From NCBI RefSeq assembly GCF_007004645.1, contig NZ_ML660020.1, forward strand, positions 62,001-126,000: a DNA stretch of 64,000 nucleotides, written 5' to 3'. The translations under genes and the position numbers were made by a program. The notes beneath the pieces are model-generated. The model searched no databases. It saw nothing but the letters and a program-made list of their open reading frames with translations, and was not told where the DNA came from. This document shows positions 42,888-53,342 of the stretch, piece after piece (position 1 is the stretch's first letter; each line of letters begins with the position of its first letter). Source of the stretch: Aliiroseovarius halocynthiae. GTDB lineage: Bacteria; Pseudomonadota; Alphaproteobacteria; Rhodobacterales; Rhodobacteraceae.

Positions 42888-43520
42888 TTACTTGGTACCG
42901 AACATCCGGTCGCCCGCGTCGCCCAGACCCGGCACGATATAACCTTTTTCGTTCAGCTTCTCGTCCAGCGATGCCGTAATGATCGGCACATCGGGATGTG
43001 CCTCTTTCATGCGCGCGACACCTTCTGGGGCTGCCAACAGGCACATGAACAGAATGTTCTTGGCGCCAGCTTCCTTCAGCTTGTCGATTGCAGCAACCGA
43101 ACTGTTGCCGGTCGCGAGCATCGGATCAACTGCAATCACCAGACGTTCGTCAATCGCTTCGGGAACCTTGAAGTAATACTCGACCGGCTCCAGCGTTTCT
43201 TCGTCGCGATATAGCCCGACAAACCCCACGCGGGCCGAAGGGATCAGTTCCAGCACGCCATCCAACAGGCCGTTTCCCGCACGCAGGATCGACACCAAAG
43301 CCAGCTTGCGACCCGCCAGAACCGGCGCGTCCATTTCCTGCATCGGTGTTTTGATGCGCTTGGTGGTCATGGGCAGCTCGCGCGTCACCTCATAGGCCAG
43401 CAGCTGACTGATTTCGCGCAGAAGCTGACGAAACAGACTGGTGGGCGTGGCTTCATCCCGCATCAATGTCAGCTTGTGCTGGATCAGAGGGTGATCGACG
43501 ACAGTCAGATGATCATACAT
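42888..43520 (-). CDS. upp: Uracil phosphoribosyltransferase
   Basis: Converts uracil and PRPP to UMP in the cytosol. 210 aa from ATG 43520 (frame opens 43589 inside add). [22 protein letters not shown] is the family N-terminus; [23 protein letters not shown] loop [22 protein letters not shown] and the terminal [14 protein letters not shown]. Its start overlaps the add stop by 8 bp: last gene of cdd-deoB-add-upp. Confidence 0.96.
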   Translation of the reverse strand: MYDHLTVVDHPLIQHKLTLMRDEATPTSLFRQLLREISQLLAYEVTRELPMTTKRIKTPMQEMDAPVLAGRKLALVSILRAGNGLLDGVLELIPSARVGFVGLYRDEETLEPVEYYFKVPEAIDERLVIAVDPMLATGNSSVAAIDKLKEAGAKNILFMCLLAAPEGVARMKEAHPDVPIITASLDEKLNEKGYIVPGLGDAGDRMFGTK

Positions 43521-44505
43521 CTTGCTTCTCCAAATGCTTACGGATGCGGTTGCGGGTGGCGTCGTCGCAGAATGCAGCGTCGATGGCAACCAAGTTCAGT
43601 TCGCGGAAGTCCTCGGGCGTCCAGCCAAACTGACGTGACAAATCTTGGTATTCCTTGACCATATCTGTCCGGAAGAACGGTGGATCGTCAGTCGAGACGG
43701 TGACATTCACCCCGCGTTCACGCAGCTTTGCGATCGGGTGGGCTGACAGGTCAGGATAGACCCCCAAAAACACGTTCGAACCGGGGCAAACTTCCAGCGT
43801 CACACCATCCTCGACCAAACGCTCGACCAGCGCCAGATCCTCGATCGCGCGCACGCCGTGCCCGATCCGCTCGACCTTCAGATCATCCAGCGCCGCACGG
43901 ATCTCGTCCGGGCCATTCCATTCGCCCGCATGGGTGGTCAGACGCAGGCCGGCCTCGCGGGCCATGTCATAGGCATAGGCAAAGTCGCCCTGACTGCCGG
44001 ATTTTTCATCCCCGCCCATACCGAAACCAGTGAGGAACCCCCCCGCCGTTTCCTGCGCACATAGCGCGGTCTCGCGGGCAAACTCTGGTCCGAAATGGCG
44101 GATACAGGTGGCGATGCCACGCAGCGTGATGCCGTGATCGCGCTCGGCCTCGGTGGCGGCATCCTGGATGGCGGCAAGATAGTCTTTCCAAGCCGCCACG
44201 TCGCGCCCACCGCAGAAATCTGGCGACAGGAACGTCTCGGCATAAACGACGCCCTTTTCGGCGCAGGCTTCCAGTACGGCCTTGGTCAGGCGGCGGAACT
44301 CCTCGGGGCCTGTCAGGACCGAGGTCGCAGCCTCGTAGACCTCGAGGAAATGCCAGAAATCACGATAGGCATAGCCGCCATCCTCGGTGAAGATCCCGGA
44401 TAGATCGACAGATTTTTCCTTGGCCAGCGTCCGAATGAAATCGGGCGGCGCACCACCTTCGATATGAAGGTGCAACTCGACCTTGGATTGCTCTTTAAAA
44501 CTCAT
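43513..44505 (-). CDS. add: Adenosine deaminase
   Basis: 330 aa, deaminates adenosine (and deoxyadenosine). Zinc and catalytic motifs: ELHLHIEGG at the N-terminus, [12 protein letters not shown] with the proton-relay Glu, [12 protein letters not shown], and VSTDDPPFF with zinc Asp. Length is standard. Overlaps deoB by ATGA and upp by 8 bp. Feeds inosine to purine salvage. Related adenine deaminases share this fold, but the neighbours favour adenosine. Confidence 0.93.
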   Translation of the reverse strand: MSFKEQSKVELHLHIEGGAPPDFIRTLAKEKSVDLSGIFTEDGGYAYRDFWHFLEVYEAATSVLTGPEEFRRLTKAVLEACAEKGVVYAETFLSPDFCGGRDVAAWKDYLAAIQDAATEAERDHGITLRGIATCIRHFGPEFARETALCAQETAGGFLTGFGMGGDEKSGSQGDFAYAYDMAREAGLRLTTHAGEWNGPDEIRAALDDLKVERIGHGVRAIEDLALVERLVEDGVTLEVCPGSNVFLGVYPDLSAHPIAKLRERGVNVTVSTDDPPFFRTDMVKEYQDLSRQFGWTPEDFRELNLVAIDAAFCDDATRNRIRKHLEKQDV

Positions 44506-45716
44506 AGAAACGTTTCCCCTGCTCCTCGGGTTGTAAGCCCAAGATGCGCCGCGACCGACGCGCCGATATCTGAAAATCCAACATGCCCCACTTCGCGTGG
44601 GCCCAGCCCCGCAGCCACAACGGGCACGCGTTCGCGGGTATGGTCTGTGCCAACCCAGCTGGGATCGTTGCCGTGGTCAGCGGTAAACAAAACCAGATCG
44701 CCGGGCTGTATTTTCGCAAGCAGGCGCGGCACCTGAGTGTCAAACCACTCCAGCGCTTTTGTATAGCCCGGAATATCGCGTCGATGGCCGTATTTCGCGT
44801 CGAACTCGACAAAATTGGCAAACACCAGATCACCGTCCTGCGCCGTGTCAAATGAAGCCACCAAATGCTCCATCAAATCAGCATCCGATCCTTTTTGCAC
44901 AGTTGTGATCCCACGATGCGCAAAAATATCACCTATCTTTCCAATGGCATGCACCTTCCCGCCAGCATCGGTCACCCAGTCACACAGCGTGGGCTCCGGC
45001 GGCGTCATCGCAAAATCGCGACGGTTAGAGGTACGGGTGAACCCTTCTGCTTCAGTGCCAACGAACGGGCGCGCAATCACGCGGCCAACGCGCATGTAGT
45101 GCACCATCGGCGCGATGGCCTCGCAAAGCGTATAAAGCCGCTCTAACCCAAAATGCTCTTCATGCGCGGCAATCTGAACAACGCTATCAGCCGAGGTATA
45201 GACAATCGGATACCCCGTCCGAATATGCTTGTCCCCCAATTCGTCCAGAATGACGGTTCCCGAGGCGTGCTTGTCCCCCAGAATGCCGTCCACCCCCGCA
45301 GCAGCGCAGATTGCACCGGTCAGATCCAAAGGAAATGTCGGGACAGTATCGGGGAAATACCCCCAATCCCATGGCAGTGGAACGCCTGCGATTTCCCAAT
45401 GTCCTGTCGGTGTGTCCTTCCCGGGCGAGACTTCTTGGGCTGCGCCCCACAGCCCGTTCGGAACAGCATCAAACCCCGGCGTGTCATCGCCAGATGCCAA
45501 ACGGACCGCAGCCCCCAAACCCAACGCGTCCAGATGGGGCATAGCAAGCGGTCCGCTGCGTCCTACATCGGCACGCCCTTCGGCACAGGCTTGCGCAATA
45601 TGCGCCAGCGTGTTTGCCCCGGTATCTGGCACCGTTTTGTCATTGAAAAACGCGTGGGCGTCGGGCGCGCCACCGCATCCGACGCTGTCCATCACAATCA
45701 GAAAAGCGCGGGTCAT
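44502..45716 (-). CDS. deoB: Phosphopentomutase
   Basis: 404 aa, interconverts (deoxy)ribose 1- and 5-phosphate. Alkaline-phosphatase-superfamily metal motifs: VMDSVGCGGAPDA at the N-terminus, DTPTGHWEIAG with the phospho-Thr, FVEFDAKYGHRRDIPGY, FTADHGNDPSWVGTDHTRERVP. The expected companion deoA (thymidine phosphorylase), often between cdd and deoB, is absent: cdd overlaps deoB by four bases. Confidence 0.95.
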   Translation of the reverse strand: MTRAFLIVMDSVGCGGAPDAHAFFNDKTVPDTGANTLAHIAQACAEGRADVGRSGPLAMPHLDALGLGAAVRLASGDDTPGFDAVPNGLWGAAQEVSPGKDTPTGHWEIAGVPLPWDWGYFPDTVPTFPLDLTGAICAAAGVDGILGDKHASGTVILDELGDKHIRTGYPIVYTSADSVVQIAAHEEHFGLERLYTLCEAIAPMVHYMRVGRVIARPFVGTEAEGFTRTSNRRDFAMTPPEPTLCDWVTDAGGKVHAIGKIGDIFAHRGITTVQKGSDADLMEHLVASFDTAQDGDLVFANFVEFDAKYGHRRDIPGYTKALEWFDTQVPRLLAKIQPGDLVLFTADHGNDPSWVGTDHTRERVPVVAAGLGPREVGHVGFSDIGASVAAHLGLTTRGAGETFL

Positions 45717-46105
45717 GTGTTCTCCATATGCGCGGCACCGAATGCGCCCGGCAAAAGTTCAGCCATGGTCATGGTCAGGCTTTCGCCACCCATGGTCATC
45801 ATGGTGATTTTGACATCCGGACCTGAAAACTCGGCCAGTTTCTGACGGCACCCACCGCAAGGCGTCACGGGCAAGGGGGCATCAGCGATCACCAATGCCT
45901 CGGCAATCTCGCGCTCACCGGCGGCGCACATGGCGGCGATGGCGCCCGCTTCGGCGCAGGTCCCTTCGGGATAGGCAATGTTTTCCACATTGCAGCCGAC
46001 ATGAACGACGCCGGCGCTGGTGCGCAACGCAGCACCAACCTTGAAGTTTGAGTATGGCGCATGCGCGTTTTCCCGCACGGCCTTGGCAGCTTCCAACAGC
46101 GACAT
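45713..46105 (-). CDS. cdd: Cytidine deaminase
   Basis: 130 aa tetramer-type CDA. Substrate segment YSNFKVGAALRTSAG, zinc and proton-shuttle motif GTCAEAGAIAAMCAAGE (Cys-Ala-Glu) and the second zinc motif PCGGCRQKLAEF. Deaminates cytidine and deoxycytidine. First gene of the leftward salvage operon; a 213-bp gap with the divergent maeB promoter lies upstream. The C-terminus MENT is slightly short but complete. Confidence 0.94.
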   Translation of the reverse strand: MSLLEAAKAVRENAHAPYSNFKVGAALRTSAGVVHVGCNVENIAYPEGTCAEAGAIAAMCAAGEREIAEALVIADAPLPVTPCGGCRQKLAEFSGPDVKITMMTMGGESLTMTMAELLPGAFGAAHMENT

Positions 46106-46318
46106 GTTCCGCTCCTGTAAAATATCTATCCAGCAACCCTGAACCTCTGCATTCTTGGATGCAAGTGCAATCCGAACCTCAGGGGGCTAGCCGCAAGGAA
46201 ATGCCATGCTAATGTACAGAATGCAGACTTGATTGCCCTTGCGTCACTGGTGTATCCGAGTGACGAAAGCGCGATGGTTTAAAGTTAAACTATCGCCATG
46301 ACGCCTTAGGAGGTATCG

Positions 46319-48592
46319 ATGTCCGAAGACAGCTATCTGCGCAAACGCGCGCTGGATTATCACGAATTTCCTCAGCCCGGAAAGCTCGAGATTCGCGCCA
46401 CCAAGCCGATGGCGAACGGTCGCGACCTAAGTCTTGCGTATTCTCCCGGCGTCGCCGAAGCCTGTACCGAGATTTCAAAAGACCCCTCGGTGGCAAGCCG
46501 TTACACCGCACGTGGCAATCTGGTCGCCGTAGTTTCGAACGGGTCTGCCGTGTTGGGTTTGGGCAATATCGGCGCGCTGGCCTCGAAGCCCGTGATGGAA
46601 GGCAAAGCCGTTCTGTTCAAGAAATTCGCCAATATCGACTGCTTCGATATCGAATTGAATGAATCTGATCCCGAAAAGCTGGCCGACATCGTCTGCGCGA
46701 TGGAGCCCAGCTTTGGCGCGATCAACTTGGAAGACATCAAAGCGCCCGACTGTTTCATCGTTGAACAAATTTGCCGCGAGCGGATGAACATTCCGGTTTT
46801 CCACGACGACCAGCACGGAACCGCCATCGTTGTTGGTGCTGCGGCCACCAACGCGCTGCAAGTTGCCGGGAAATCCTTTGGGGATATCAAGGTCGTCTCG
46901 ACCGGCGGTGGGGCTGCGGGCATTGCCTGCTTGAACATGCTTCTCAAGCTGGGCGTCAAACGCGAGAACGTCTGGCTGTGCGATATCGAAGGCCTGGTCT
47001 ATGAGGGTCGCGAGAAAGACATGACACCGCAAAAGGCGGCCTATGCGCAGGGCCAAAGCCCCGCCGCGCTGGACGAGGTTATCGAAGGCGCAGATCTGTT
47101 CCTTGGCCTGTCGGGGCCTGGCGTCCTGAAGCCCGAGATGGTGGCCAAAATGGCCGACCGCCCGATTGTGTTTGCCCTTGCCAACCCAACGCCCGAGATC
47201 ATGCCTGACGAGGTGCGCAAGGTTGCTCCTGATGCGATTATGGCCACGGGCCGCTCGGACTTTCCCAATCAGGTCAACAACGTACTGTGCTTCCCGTTCA
47301 TCTTCCGCGGCGCATTGGATGTCGGCGCGACCGAGATTAACGACGCTATGCAGCTGGGATGCATTGAAGGGATCGCCGCCTTGGCGCGCGCAACCACTAG
47401 CGCCGAGGCCGCAGCCGCCTATAAGGGCGAGCAGCTGACCTTTGGCGAGGATTACCTGATCCCCAAACCCTTTGATCCGCGCCTGATGGGTGTGGTTGCC
47501 AGCGCAGTCGCCAAGGCGGCGATGGACAGCGGCGTTGCGACCCGACCGATTGAGTGTCTTGAGGCCTATAAGGCAAAACTTGATGGTTCGGTGTTCAAGT
47601 CTGCGCTGATCATGCGCCCCGTCTTCGAAGCTGCCGCAACTGCCGAACGCCGCATCGTTTTTGCCGAAGGCGAAGATGAACGCGTTTTGCGTGCCGCCAA
47701 TGCGATGGTCGAAGAAACCACCGACGCGCCTATCCTAATCGGCCGCCCGGACGTCATCGCCCTGCGCGCTGAACGCGCCGGCCTGTCGATCGTGCCGGGG
47801 CGCGACTTTGAAGTGGTGAACCCCGAACGCGACGATCGCTATCGCGCGTATTGGGGGGCTTATCACGAGATTATGGCCCGCAAAGGTGTCACACCGGATC
47901 TGGCCAAAGCCATCCTGCGCACAAACACAACCGCCATCGGTAGCATCATGGTGCATTTGGGCCATGCCGACAGTTTGATCGCTGGCACTTTCGGTCAATA
48001 CCTATGGCACCTGAATTACATTCAGCAAATTCTGGGCAACCACGAATTGCATCCCGTCGGCGCGCTAAGCCTGATGATCCTGCAGGACGGTCCGCTGTTC
48101 ATTGCAGACACCCATGTACACAATACGCCCAGCGCCGAACAGATCGCGGAAACTGTCTGCGCTGCGGCCCGTCACGTGCGCCGGTTCGGGGTCGAGCCGA
48201 AGATCGCCGTCTGTTCGTATTCCCAATTTGGCAATCACGGCGGAGACAGCGGGGCACGCGCCCGTGGAGCGCTGGAAATCTTGGACGCCACCCCGCGTGA
48301 TTTCGCATATGAAGGCGAAATGCATGTTGATGCCGCCCTTGACCCCGAGGTGCGCAGCCGCCTGTTCCCGGGTGCACGTTTTGACGGCCCCGCCAACGTA
48401 CTGGTCTTTGCAAACACGGATGCGGCCAGCGCGGTGCGCAACACGCTGAAGGTGAAAGGTGGCGGACTTGAGGTTGGGCCAATCCTGATGGGCATGGGCA
48501 ACCGCGCCCACATCGTGACGCCTTCGATCACTGCGCGCGGCCTTCTAAACATGTCCGCAATCGCCGGAACTCCGGTTGCGCATTACGGCTGA
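46319..48592 (+). CDS. maeB: NADP-dependent malic enzyme (MaeB, with phosphotransacetylase-like domain)
   Basis: 757 aa, the long proteobacterial form. Residues about 1-420 are malic enzyme: [50 protein letters not shown] and the NADP fold [21 protein letters not shown]. Residues about 430-757 are a PTA-like domain ([21 protein letters not shown]), in this family regulatory rather than catalytic. Decarboxylates malate to pyruvate, useful when growing on acetyl- or propionyl-CoA substrates. GGAGGT before the ATG; terminator at 48617. Confidence 0.95.
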   Translation: MSEDSYLRKRALDYHEFPQPGKLEIRATKPMANGRDLSLAYSPGVAEACTEISKDPSVASRYTARGNLVAVVSNGSAVLGLGNIGALASKPVMEGKAVLFKKFANIDCFDIELNESDPEKLADIVCAMEPSFGAINLEDIKAPDCFIVEQICRERMNIPVFHDDQHGTAIVVGAAATNALQVAGKSFGDIKVVSTGGGAAGIACLNMLLKLGVKRENVWLCDIEGLVYEGREKDMTPQKAAYAQGQSPAALDEVIEGADLFLGLSGPGVLKPEMVAKMADRPIVFALANPTPEIMPDEVRKVAPDAIMATGRSDFPNQVNNVLCFPFIFRGALDVGATEINDAMQLGCIEGIAALARATTSAEAAAAYKGEQLTFGEDYLIPKPFDPRLMGVVASAVAKAAMDSGVATRPIECLEAYKAKLDGSVFKSALIMRPVFEAAATAERRIVFAEGEDERVLRAANAMVEETTDAPILIGRPDVIALRAERAGLSIVPGRDFEVVNPERDDRYRAYWGAYHEIMARKGVTPDLAKAILRTNTTAIGSIMVHLGHADSLIAGTFGQYLWHLNYIQQILGNHELHPVGALSLMILQDGPLFIADTHVHNTPSAEQIAETVCAAARHVRRFGVEPKIAVCSYSQFGNHGGDSGARARGALEILDATPRDFAYEGEMHVDAALDPEVRSRLFPGARFDGPANVLVFANTDAASAVRNTLKVKGGGLEVGPILMGMGNRAHIVTPSITARGLLNMSAIAGTPVAHYG

Positions 48593-48609
48593 TCGATTCC
48601 CCGTAAAAC

Positions 48610-48719
48610 TTTGCAAGGCGGGGTTTGCAATTTTGCAAATCTCGCCTTTTTCAAACTCACACCCCTCAAAATAATGGGGTTTGCAAAAATTTGCAGGCAA
48701 TTTTCGACCGCCCTGCAAA
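48610..48719. promoter_or_regulatory. Array of TTTGCAA boxes upstream of prpE
   Basis: TTTGCAA-type boxes at 48610-48616, 48624-48630, 48632-48639, 48680-48687, 48690-48695 (TTTGCA) and 48714-48719 (TGCAAA). Adjacent pairs form TTTGCAATTTTGCAAA and TTTGCAAAAATTTGCA. The unit matches the TTTGCAAA-type site of short-chain-fatty-acyl regulators (ScfR/PccR group) that control propionyl-CoA assimilation in related bacteria. No regulator gene of that family is in the window. Confidence 0.65.
48617..48651 (+). terminator. maeB terminator that contains two TTTGCAA boxes
   Basis: GGCGGGGTTTGCAA (48617-48630) pairs with TTGCAAATCTCGCC (48633-48646), 14 bp with two G-U pairs, then TTTTT. The closing bases must open to make a loop. 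Good Rho-independent terminator 25 bp after maeB, whose stem is also the box pair 48624-48639. Confidence 0.85.
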
Positions 48720-48818
48720 TTTCCCGCGATAATCTGACGCGACGTACAACACGGTTCTTGCCCGGAGAGGTCATAGGGGCGTAACACATTCCTCAAGGGA
48801 AATTGGAGGATGTGCACC

Positions 48819-50702
48819 ATGGCATACAAAGACGTTTACGCGGCGTGGCAAGCGAACCCTGAGAAATTCTGGATGGACGCGGCCGAAGCAATCAGCTGGG
48901 ATAAGACCCCAACCAAAGCGCTCTTTGACGACAACGCACCGTTATACGAATGGTTCTCGGACGGTATGGTGAACACCTGCTACAACGCAGTCGATCGCCA
49001 CGTTGAAAACGGCCGCGCCGATCAGGTGGCCATTATCTATGACAGCCCGATCACCGGACGTCAGTCTAAGACGACCTATGCCGAACTTAAGGACCGCGTG
49101 TCCAAGGTTGCAGGCGCGCTGAAAGAAAAAGGCGTCACCAAAGGCGACCGCGTTATCATCTATATGCCGATGGTGACAGAGGCGCTGATCGCCATGCTGG
49201 CCGTCACGCGGATCGGTGCCGTACATTCGGTCGTGTTTGGCGGCTTTGCCTCGAACGAGCTGGCCGTACGGATCAACGACGCCAAACCCAAAGCCATCAT
49301 CGCAGCCTCCTGCGGGTTAGAACCGGGCCGCGTGGTCGCCTATAAACCGCTTCTTGATGGTGCTATTGAACTGGCCGAACACAAGCCCGACTTCACGCTG
49401 ATCCTTCAACGCGAAGAACATCCGGCCGATCTGATCCCCGGACACGACTTCGACTGGGCCGAGATGGAGGCCGCTGCCGCCCCCGCCGACTGTGTACCGG
49501 TCGAGGGTAACCACCCAGCTTATATCCTCTATACTTCAGGTACCACAGGTCAGCCGAAGGGCGTTATCCGCCATACGGGCGGCCATCTGGTCGCTCTGAA
49601 CTGGACAATGAAGAACCTGTATAATGTCGATCCGGGCGATGTGTTCTGGGCAGCGTCGGACGTGGGTTGGGTCGTTGGCCACTCTTACATCACCTACGGG
49701 CCTCTTGTGCATGGCAACACGACCATCGTCTTCGAAGGCAAGCCCGTGGGCACGCCAGACGCCGGCACCTTCTGGCGCGTGATCAGCGAGCACAACGTGA
49801 AAAGCTTCTTCACCGCCCCCACCGCCTTCCGTGCCGTGAAGCGCGAAGACCCGAAGGGCGAGTTCGTCAAGAAATACGATCTGAGCTGCCTGAAGCAGGT
49901 CTATCTGGCCGGTGAACGCGCCGACCCTGACACAATCGTCTGGGCGCAGGAACAGCTGAATGTTCCCGTCGTGGACCACTGGTGGCAGACTGAAACCGGC
50001 TATGCCATCGCGGCCAATCCAATTGGCATCGAGGAGCTGCCGATCAAGCTGGGCTCGCCCTCGGTTCCGATGCCGGGCTTTGACGTGCAGATTCTGGACG
50101 AAGGCGGCCACCCGATGCCCGCAGGCGAGCTGGGTGCGATTGCCATCAAGCTGCCCCTGCCCCCCGGCACACTGCCGACCCTGTGGAATGCGGAAGAGCG
50201 GTTCAAGAAAAGCTATCTGAACACCTTCCCCGGCTATTACGAGACAGGCGATGCGGGTTACATCGACGAAGACGGCTATGTCTATATCATGGCGCGCACC
50301 GATGACGTGATCAACGTGGCGGGCCACCGCTTGTCCACCGGCGCGATGGAAGAGGTCCTGGCCTCACACCCCGACGTGGCCGAATGTGCCGTGATCGGCG
50401 TGACCGACCAACTGAAAGGCCAATTGCCGCTGGGCATGGTCTGCCTGAACGCAGGCACCGACCGCCCCGACGAGGAAATCTCTGCCGAATGCGTCAAACT
50501 GGTGCGCGAGAAAATCGGCCCGGTTGCCGCGTTCAAGCTTTGCGTCGTGGTGGATCGTCTGCCCAAGACGCGCTCGGGCAAGATCCTACGGGCCACGATG
50601 GTGTCGATTGCCGATGGCAAGGAATACAAAATGCCCGCGACCATCGACGATCCATCCATTCTGGACGAGATCAAGGACGCGCTGGCCTCGCTCGGATACT
50701 AA
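48819..50702 (+). CDS. prpE: Propionyl-CoA synthetase
   Basis: 627 aa from ATG 48819 (GGAGG 10 bp upstream; ATG 48810 is too close to it). AMP-forming acyl-CoA synthetase: YILYTSGTTGQPKGVIRHTGGH near residue 230, VVDHWWQTETGYAIAANPIG, GYYETGDAGYIDEDGYVYIMARTDDVINVAGHRLSTGAMEEVL and catalytic Lys in KTRSGKILRATM. Overall match and N-terminus AYKDVYAAWQANPEKFW point to PrpE rather than acetyl-CoA synthetase. Supports propionate, and possibly DMSP-derived acrylate/propionate, use. TTTGCAA boxes upstream. Confidence 0.9.
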   Translation: MAYKDVYAAWQANPEKFWMDAAEAISWDKTPTKALFDDNAPLYEWFSDGMVNTCYNAVDRHVENGRADQVAIIYDSPITGRQSKTTYAELKDRVSKVAGALKEKGVTKGDRVIIYMPMVTEALIAMLAVTRIGAVHSVVFGGFASNELAVRINDAKPKAIIAASCGLEPGRVVAYKPLLDGAIELAEHKPDFTLILQREEHPADLIPGHDFDWAEMEAAAAPADCVPVEGNHPAYILYTSGTTGQPKGVIRHTGGHLVALNWTMKNLYNVDPGDVFWAASDVGWVVGHSYITYGPLVHGNTTIVFEGKPVGTPDAGTFWRVISEHNVKSFFTAPTAFRAVKREDPKGEFVKKYDLSCLKQVYLAGERADPDTIVWAQEQLNVPVVDHWWQTETGYAIAANPIGIEELPIKLGSPSVPMPGFDVQILDEGGHPMPAGELGAIAIKLPLPPGTLPTLWNAEERFKKSYLNTFPGYYETGDAGYIDEDGYVYIMARTDDVINVAGHRLSTGAMEEVLASHPDVAECAVIGVTDQLKGQLPLGMVCLNAGTDRPDEEISAECVKLVREKIGPVAAFKLCVVVDRLPKTRSGKILRATMVSIADGKEYKMPATIDDPSILDEIKDALASLGY

Positions 50703-50718
50703 GTCTGACCTGACAAAC

Positions 50719-50751
50719 AAAAAACGCCCCCGATCTCGGGGGCGTTTTTTG
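50719..50751. terminator. Bidirectional terminator between prpE and nadK
   Basis: ACGCCCCCGA/TCGGGGGCGT stem with a 3-nt loop, preceded by a run of A and followed by TTTTTT. Symmetric, so it can end prpE on the plus strand and nadK on the minus strand (nadK stop at 50752). Confidence 0.9.
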
Positions 50752-51513
50752 TTACACGAACTGCTCGCGGATCAGGCGTTCTTCCAGCCCATGTCCGGGG
50801 TCAAACAGGATACGATGCGCGATATCCCCGCAGGACCGGATCTCGACCGAGACCACGTTCGGAACACTTCGGCTGTCCGCATCGGCCATCACGGGGCGTT
50901 TGTCGGGCTGCAGAACATCAAAGCGCACCACGGCATTCTTTGGCAGAAGGGCACCACGCCAGCGCCGCGGTCGGAACGCGGCCATCGCGGTCAGCGCCAA
51001 CACATCCGATCCAATCGGCAAAATCGGTCCGTGTGCGGAATAGTTGTATGCGGTCGAACCCGCAGGCGTACACAAAAGCGCGCCGTCGCAGACCAGCTCG
51101 CCCAGACGCACGCGCCCATCGACGCTGATCTGAAGTTTCGCAGCCTGTGGACCGGCACGCAGCAGGCTGACCTCATTGATCGCAAGCGCCTCGTGTACTT
51201 CGCCATCCACACATTCGGCCCGCATCGACAGCGGGTTGATGACCTCTTCTTCCGCGACGATCAGGCGATCGATCAGCCCATCAGGCACGTATTCGTTCAT
51301 CAAAAAGCCAACCGTGCCGCAGTTCATGCCATAGACCGGGGCCGGAAGGTGCTGTGTATTGTGAAGCGTATGCAGCATGAAACCGTCGCCACCAAGGGCG
51401 ACAATAATGTCGGCCTGATCCTCGGCAATATTCCCATAGCGCGACACCAATTCGTCAAGTGCTGCCTGCGCGATGGTCGTATCACTGGCAAGGAACGCGA
51501 TTTTTCGACTCAT
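50752..51513 (-). CDS. nadK: NAD kinase
   Basis: Phosphorylates NAD to NADP with ATP. 253 aa from ATG 51513 (frame opens 51552). GGDG motif in IIVALGGDGFMLHTLH near residue 42, GMNCGTVGFLMNEY, AINEVSLLRAG (NxxE), and DGALLCTPAGSTAYNYSAHGPILP. C-terminal strand DADSRSVPNVVSVEI is normal. Single-gene unit, divergent from glyA. Confidence 0.95.
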   Translation of the reverse strand: MSRKIAFLASDTTIAQAALDELVSRYGNIAEDQADIIVALGGDGFMLHTLHNTQHLPAPVYGMNCGTVGFLMNEYVPDGLIDRLIVAEEEVINPLSMRAECVDGEVHEALAINEVSLLRAGPQAAKLQISVDGRVRLGELVCDGALLCTPAGSTAYNYSAHGPILPIGSDVLALTAMAAFRPRRWRGALLPKNAVVRFDVLQPDKRPVMADADSRSVPNVVSVEIRSCGDIAHRILFDPGHGLEERLIREQFV

Positions 51514-51681
51514 GCTAAATGTCCCGATTGGCGGTCTTCGTTTCCGAAACAATCACATGTTTCCACAAATCACCAGATAATGCCGCGTCTTTCCGCCGCC
51601 GCGTCGCTTTCTGGTCTTTGCGACAGGTAGTGTTTCCGATAGGAAATCCACAAATCGGACCTTAATTGAAGGAAGACGCGC

Positions 51682-52974
51682 ATGACTGCCACCCGTGACC
51701 AAGGTTTCTTTACCGAATCCCTCGCGACCCGCGACCCCGAGCTGTGGGGCTCGATCACAAATGAACTGGGTCGTCAGCGCGACGAGATCGAGTTGATTGC
51801 ATCCGAGAACATCGTTTCCGCCGCCGTAATGGAAGCGCAGGGTTCGGTTCTGACCAACAAATACGCCGAAGGCTATCCCGGACGTCGTTACTATGGCGGC
51901 TGCCAGTATGTTGACGTGGCCGAGAACCTTGCCATCGACCGCGCCAAGGAACTGTTTGGCTGCGAATTTGCCAACGTTCAACCGAACTCGGGCAGTCAAG
52001 CGAACCAAGGTGTGTTCCAAGCGCTGATCAAGCCCGGCGACACCATTCTGGGGATGGACCTGTCGGCCGGTGGTCACCTGACCCACGGGGCACGTCCGAA
52101 CCAGTCGGGCAAGTGGTTCAACGCCGTGCACTACGGTGTGCGCAAGCAAGACAACCTGATCGACTATGACCAGATCCAGGAACTGGCGACCGAGCACAAG
52201 CCCGCACTGATCATCGCCGGCGGTTCGGCCATCCCACGTCAGATCGACTTTGCCAAGTTCCGCGAGATTGCTGACAGCGTTGGCGCTTACCTGATGGTCG
52301 ACATGGCCCACATCGCGGGCCTGATCGCGGCTGGCGAGCACCCCTCGCCCTTCCCGCACGCCCATGTGGCCACCACCACCACCCACAAGACCCTGCGCGG
52401 TCCGCGCGGTGGCATGATCGTGACCAACGACGCCGACATCGCGAAGAAGGTGAACTCGGCCATCTTCCCGGGCATCCAGGGTGGTCCGCTGATGCACGTG
52501 ATCGCCGGCAAGGCTGCCGCCTTCGGTGAAGCGCTGCGCCCCGAATTTAAAGCGTACCAGAAACAGGTTCGCGCCAACGCGGTTGCCCTGGCCGATCAGC
52601 TGGTCAAAGGCGGTCTGGACATCGTCACCGGCGGCACCGACACCCACGTTCTGCTGGTGGACCTGCGCCCCAAAGGCGTGACCGGCAACATCGTGGACGC
52701 AGCCCTTGGTCGTGCCCACATCACCACCAACAAAAACGGCATTCCGTTCGACCCGGAAAAGCCCACCGTGACCTCGGGCATTCGTCTGGGTACGCCCGCT
52801 GGCACCACCCGCGGCTTTGGCGAAGCCGAGTTCCGCGAAATCGCTGATCTGATCATCGAAGTCGTTGACGGTCTGGCCGCCAATGGTCCGGACGGAAACG
52901 CCGATGTAGAAGCTGCGGTGCGCGGCAAAGTGGCCACCCTTTGCGCCCGCTTCCCACTGTATCCGAACCTGTAA
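51682..52974 (+). CDS. glyA: Serine hydroxymethyltransferase
   Basis: 430 aa PLP enzyme converting serine and tetrahydrofolate to glycine and methylene-THF. [52 protein letters not shown], and the PLP lysine near residue 236 in [20 protein letters not shown] site before the ATG. 168-bp gap to nadK holds two copies of CCACAAATC (51563-51571, 51648-51656), meaning unknown. Own terminator. Confidence 0.97.
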   Translation: MTATRDQGFFTESLATRDPELWGSITNELGRQRDEIELIASENIVSAAVMEAQGSVLTNKYAEGYPGRRYYGGCQYVDVAENLAIDRAKELFGCEFANVQPNSGSQANQGVFQALIKPGDTILGMDLSAGGHLTHGARPNQSGKWFNAVHYGVRKQDNLIDYDQIQELATEHKPALIIAGGSAIPRQIDFAKFREIADSVGAYLMVDMAHIAGLIAAGEHPSPFPHAHVATTTTHKTLRGPRGGMIVTNDADIAKKVNSAIFPGIQGGPLMHVIAGKAAAFGEALRPEFKAYQKQVRANAVALADQLVKGGLDIVTGGTDTHVLLVDLRPKGVTGNIVDAALGRAHITTNKNGIPFDPEKPTVTSGIRLGTPAGTTRGFGEAEFREIADLIIEVVDGLAANGPDGNADVEAAVRGKVATLCARFPLYPNL

Positions 52975-52991
52975 CTCAGGTCTCAAACAAC

Positions 52992-53022
52992 AAAAAGCCC
53001 CGGAGAGATCCGGGGCTTTTCT
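52992..53022. terminator. Terminator of glyA
   Basis: AAAGCCCCGGA pairs with TCCGGGGCTTT around GAGA; T-rich tail (TTTTCTTTTTT) on the plus strand and a run of A before the stem, so it could also terminate the convergent yiaAB gene. Confidence 0.9.
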
Positions 53023-53036
53023 TTTTTCAAGGCTGC

Positions 53037-53315
53037 TTACTTGTCGTCGGAAATAAACTCTTCCAGCAGTTTTTCGTGCTTTGCATCCTCAATCCGCTGA
53101 ATGCGATCTTCGCTGGCGCGCGTGTCAAAACGATATTTTACAAGGTTAATCAGCGACAGCGTCAGCAGCACGATCCCCATGCCCCAATAGCCCTTCGTCG
53201 CAAGTGGAACATCCACCGATTTGTACAGTGAAAGTGCCAACAGAAGATAGGCAGCAATCACTCCACCTGCGTTCAAAACCATAATCAACCAAGTATCGTT
53301 GTGTGTCTTTTGCAT
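53037..53315 (-). CDS. YiaA/YiaB two-helix inner membrane protein
   Basis: 92 aa. Two membrane helices, WLIMVLNAGGVIAAYLLLALSLY and KGYWGMGIVLLTLSLINLVKYRF, separated by a short loop with the family's aromatic-Gly segment; the charged C-terminus RASEDRIQRIEDAKHEKLLEE is a cytosolic helix. Matches the yiaA/B two-helix domain, function unknown. It lies 27 bp after pspA, evidently in the same transcript from the operator cluster. Confidence 0.75.
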   Translation of the reverse strand: MQKTHNDTWLIMVLNAGGVIAAYLLLALSLYKSVDVPLATKGYWGMGIVLLTLSLINLVKYRFDTRASEDRIQRIEDAKHEKLLEEFISDDK

Positions 53316-53342
53316 TGTCTTATTCCTTCAGGTCCAAGTTCG

